NCBI GenBank assembly: GCA_963693285.1
Contig: OY848927.1
Location: 2,110,501 to 2,174,500, forward strand
Reading direction: 5' to 3'
From: Xestospongia muta
Lineage: Eukaryota; Porifera; Demospongiae; Haplosclerida; Petrosiidae
DNA length: 64,000 nucleotides
Shown here: one piece after another, positions 62,401-64,000 of the stretch
How positions within the stretch are numbered: position 1 is the first letter of the stretch
Layout: each line of letters starts with the position of its first letter
Made by a program: the position numbers and the translations under genes
Notes under the pieces: generated by a model
What the model saw: only the letters and a program-made list of their open reading frames with translations
What the model was told of the DNA's origin: nothing
Database searches by the model: none

Positions 62401-64000
62401 GTTAAATAAGATAATCTAAAGAGTTTAGTAAGTTTATCTGTCTTAAATATACTAATAAAGTAGTCTAAATAGGTTAAAACTCTAAAATAAAGAGTTTAGA
62501 GCTTTTTGAAAGTTTAAAAAGATTAGAAATTAACTGTGAAAACTGGTTAAATAAGCTGATCTAAAGAGTTTAGTAAGTTTATCTGTCTTAAATATACTAA
62601 TAAAGTAGTCTAAATAGGTTAAAACTATAAAATAAAGTGTTTAGAGCTTTTTGAAAGTTAAAAAAGATTAGAAATTAACTGTGAAAACTGGTTAAATAAA
62701 CTGTTGTAAAGAGTTTAGTAAGTTTATCTGTCTTAAATATACTAATAAAGTAGTCTAAATAGGTTAAAACTATAAAATAAAGTGTTTAGAGCTTTTTGAA
62801 AGTTAAAAAAGATTAGAAATTAACTGTGAAAACTGGTTAAATAAACTGATCTAAAGAGTTTAGTAAGTTTATCTATCTTAAATATTTTAATAAAGTAGTC
62901 TAAATATGTCAAAACACGAAAATAAAGTGTTTAGAGCTTTTTGAAAGTTAAAAAAGATTAGAAATTAACTGGGAAAAATGGTTAAATAAACTAATCTAAA
63001 GAATTTAGTAAGTTTATTTGTCTTAAATATACTAATAAAGTAGTCTAAATAGGTTAAAAATCGAAAATAAAGAGTTTAGAGCTTTTTGAAAGTTTAAAAA
63101 GATTAGAAATTAACTGTGAAAACTGGTTAAATAAGCTGATCTAAAGAGTTTAGTAAGTTTATCTGTCTTAAATATACTAATAAAGTAGTCTAAATAGGTT
63201 AAAACTCTAAAATAAAGAGTTTAGAGCTTTTTGAAAGTTAAAAAAGATTAGAAATTAACTGTGAAAACTGGTTAAATAAGCTGATCTAAAGAGTTTAGTA
63301 AGTTTATCTGTCTTAAATATACTAATAAAGTAGTCTAAATAGGTTAAAACTCGAAAATAAAGAGTTTAGAGCTTTTTGAAAGTTAAAAAAGATTAGAAAT
63401 TAACTGTGAAAACTGGTTAAATAAGCTGATCTAAAGAGTTTAGTAAGTTTATCTGTCTTAAATATACTAATAAAGTAGTCTAAATAGATTAAAACTCGAA
63501 AATAAAGAGTTTAGAGCTTTTTGAAAGTTAAAAAAGATTAGAAATTAACTGTGAAAACTGGTTAAATAAGCTGATCTAAAGAGTTTAGTAAGTTTATCTG
63601 TCTTAAATATACTAATAAAGTAGTCTAAATAGCTTGAAACTCTAAAATAAAGTGTTTAGAGCTTTTTGAAAGTTAAAAAGGATTAGAAATTAACTGTGAA
63701 AACTGGTTAAATAAACTGATCTAAAGAGTTTAGTAAGTTTATCTGTCTTAAATATACTAATAAAGTAGTCTAAATAGATTAAAACTCTAAAATAAAGAGT
63801 TTAGAGCTTTTTGAAAGTTAAAAAAGATTAGAAATTAACTGTGAAAACTGGTTAAATAAGCTGATCTAAAGAGTTTAGTAAGTTTATCTGTCTTAAATAT
63901 ACTAATAAAGTAGTCTAAATAGGTTAAAACTATAAAATAAAGTGTTTAGAGCTTTTTGAAAGTTAAAAAAGATTAGAAATTAACCGTGAAAACTGGTTAA
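59410..64000. repeat. Mixed monomers, right edge of the window
   Basis: About 32 monomers, mainly ctct/gag, ctcg/gag and actat/gtg types. ctggg copies lie near 60,795 and 62,969. The copy near 62,880-62,930 is the divergent aatattttaataaag / aaaacacg type otherwise seen in block R. A two-base loss in ctaaaagttta lies near 62,274. The window stops at consensus position 118 of the 442nd monomer. Confidence 0.9.

Larger units (their letters stand above)
1..64000. repeat. Satellite DNA array, 145 bp monomer, about 441 head-to-tail copies
   Basis: Every line of the window reads as the same A+T-rich unit in the same orientation. Recurrent anchors are tttatctgtcttaaatat at the chosen start, ggttaaaactc near 40-50, gagctttttgaaag near 66-80, gattagaaattaac near 89-102 and gctgatctaaagag near 123-136. 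Monomer starts at 1, 146, 291, 435 and 580 give steps of 145, 145, 144 and 145. Starts at 12,606, 20,717, 31,863, 37,798, 49,977 and 63,883 fit 87, 143, 220, 261, 345 and 441 monomers with net losses of 10, 19, 38, 48, 49 and 63 bases. Copies differ mostly by single substitutions and 1-2 base indels at favoured sites. No flanking unique DNA is reached. Centromeric or heterochromatic location is an inference from array size and uniformity. Confidence 0.99.

Noticed and set aside
1..64000. Protein-coding genes or a repeat-protein gene
   Set aside because: Stops occur in all six frames within one monomer, and a 145 bp period shifts the frame at each copy. No open stretch approaches gene size.
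1..64000. CRISPR array or other repeat-spacer system
   Set aside because: There are no unique spacers. The whole 145 bp unit is repeated, and variable sites are single bases shared by many copies.
1..64000. Telomeric repeats, rRNA spacer repeats or tRNA genes
   Set aside because: No short telomere-like unit and no G+C-richer conserved rRNA or tRNA sequence is present in any copy.
1..64000. CENP-B box
   Set aside because: I looked for the TTCG...CGGG pattern in the consensus and common variants and did not see it. This does not argue against a centromere, since many satellites lack the box.
1..64000. Promoters or terminators from TATA-like and hairpin motifs
   Set aside because: At 77% A+T such motifs occur in every monomer, with no gene for them to serve.
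1..64000. Transposon or retroelement insertion
   Set aside because: Monomer phase can be followed across the window with only small losses, and every line reads as satellite, leaving no room for an inserted element.
1..64000. Naming the species or satellite family
   Set aside because: The unit length and composition fit satellites of several animal and plant groups, and I do not recognise the sequence. A search of satellite databases with the 145 bp consensus would decide.

Overview
The whole 64 kb window is one uninterrupted head-to-tail satellite DNA array. The monomer is about 145 bp and about 23% G+C (34 G/C in the 145 bp of the first copy). With the monomer start set at base 1, I count 441 complete monomers up to 63,882 (mean 144.86 bp), followed by a 118 bp partial copy at 63,883-64,000. 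The count comes from monomer phase checked at six later points. The array runs off both ends of the window. I found no gene, RNA gene, transposon, inverted segment or unique sequence inside it. Every reading frame on both strands is closed by stops inside a single monomer, and 145 is not a multiple of three.

An array of this size, uniformity and base composition points to a eukaryotic chromosome, most likely centromeric, pericentromeric or other heterochromatin. I do not recognise the monomer and cannot name the species. Some beetles, for example, have abundant A+T-rich satellites with monomers of similar length, but nothing read here ties the sequence to that group. The 145 bp period is close to the DNA length of one nucleosome core.

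The information in the window lies in how variant monomers are arranged. They form long duplicated blocks, usually offset by a near-integer number of monomers. From left to right: 1-4,800 is a mixed array with a variant-rich patch at about 2,090-2,990. About 4,800-8,280 is repeated at 9,870-13,060. A 9-monomer tandem duplication lies at 12,657-15,262, and an exact 14-monomer (2,030 bp) tandem duplication at 14,500-18,560 overlaps it. 18,560-20,690 is mixed. A block of up to 6 kb then occurs three times (20,690-25,320; 25,321-30,890; 31,690-37,840). A block of about 3.6 kb at 37,900-41,550 recurs at 46,890-50,250. Between those two copies, 41,180-46,100 is a clean local amplification in which all the marker spacings I measured are exact multiples of 145. 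50,250-64,000 is mixed, with 5- and 8-monomer local duplications. This is the pattern expected of repeated unequal exchange or replication slippage and conversion. No coding system is present.
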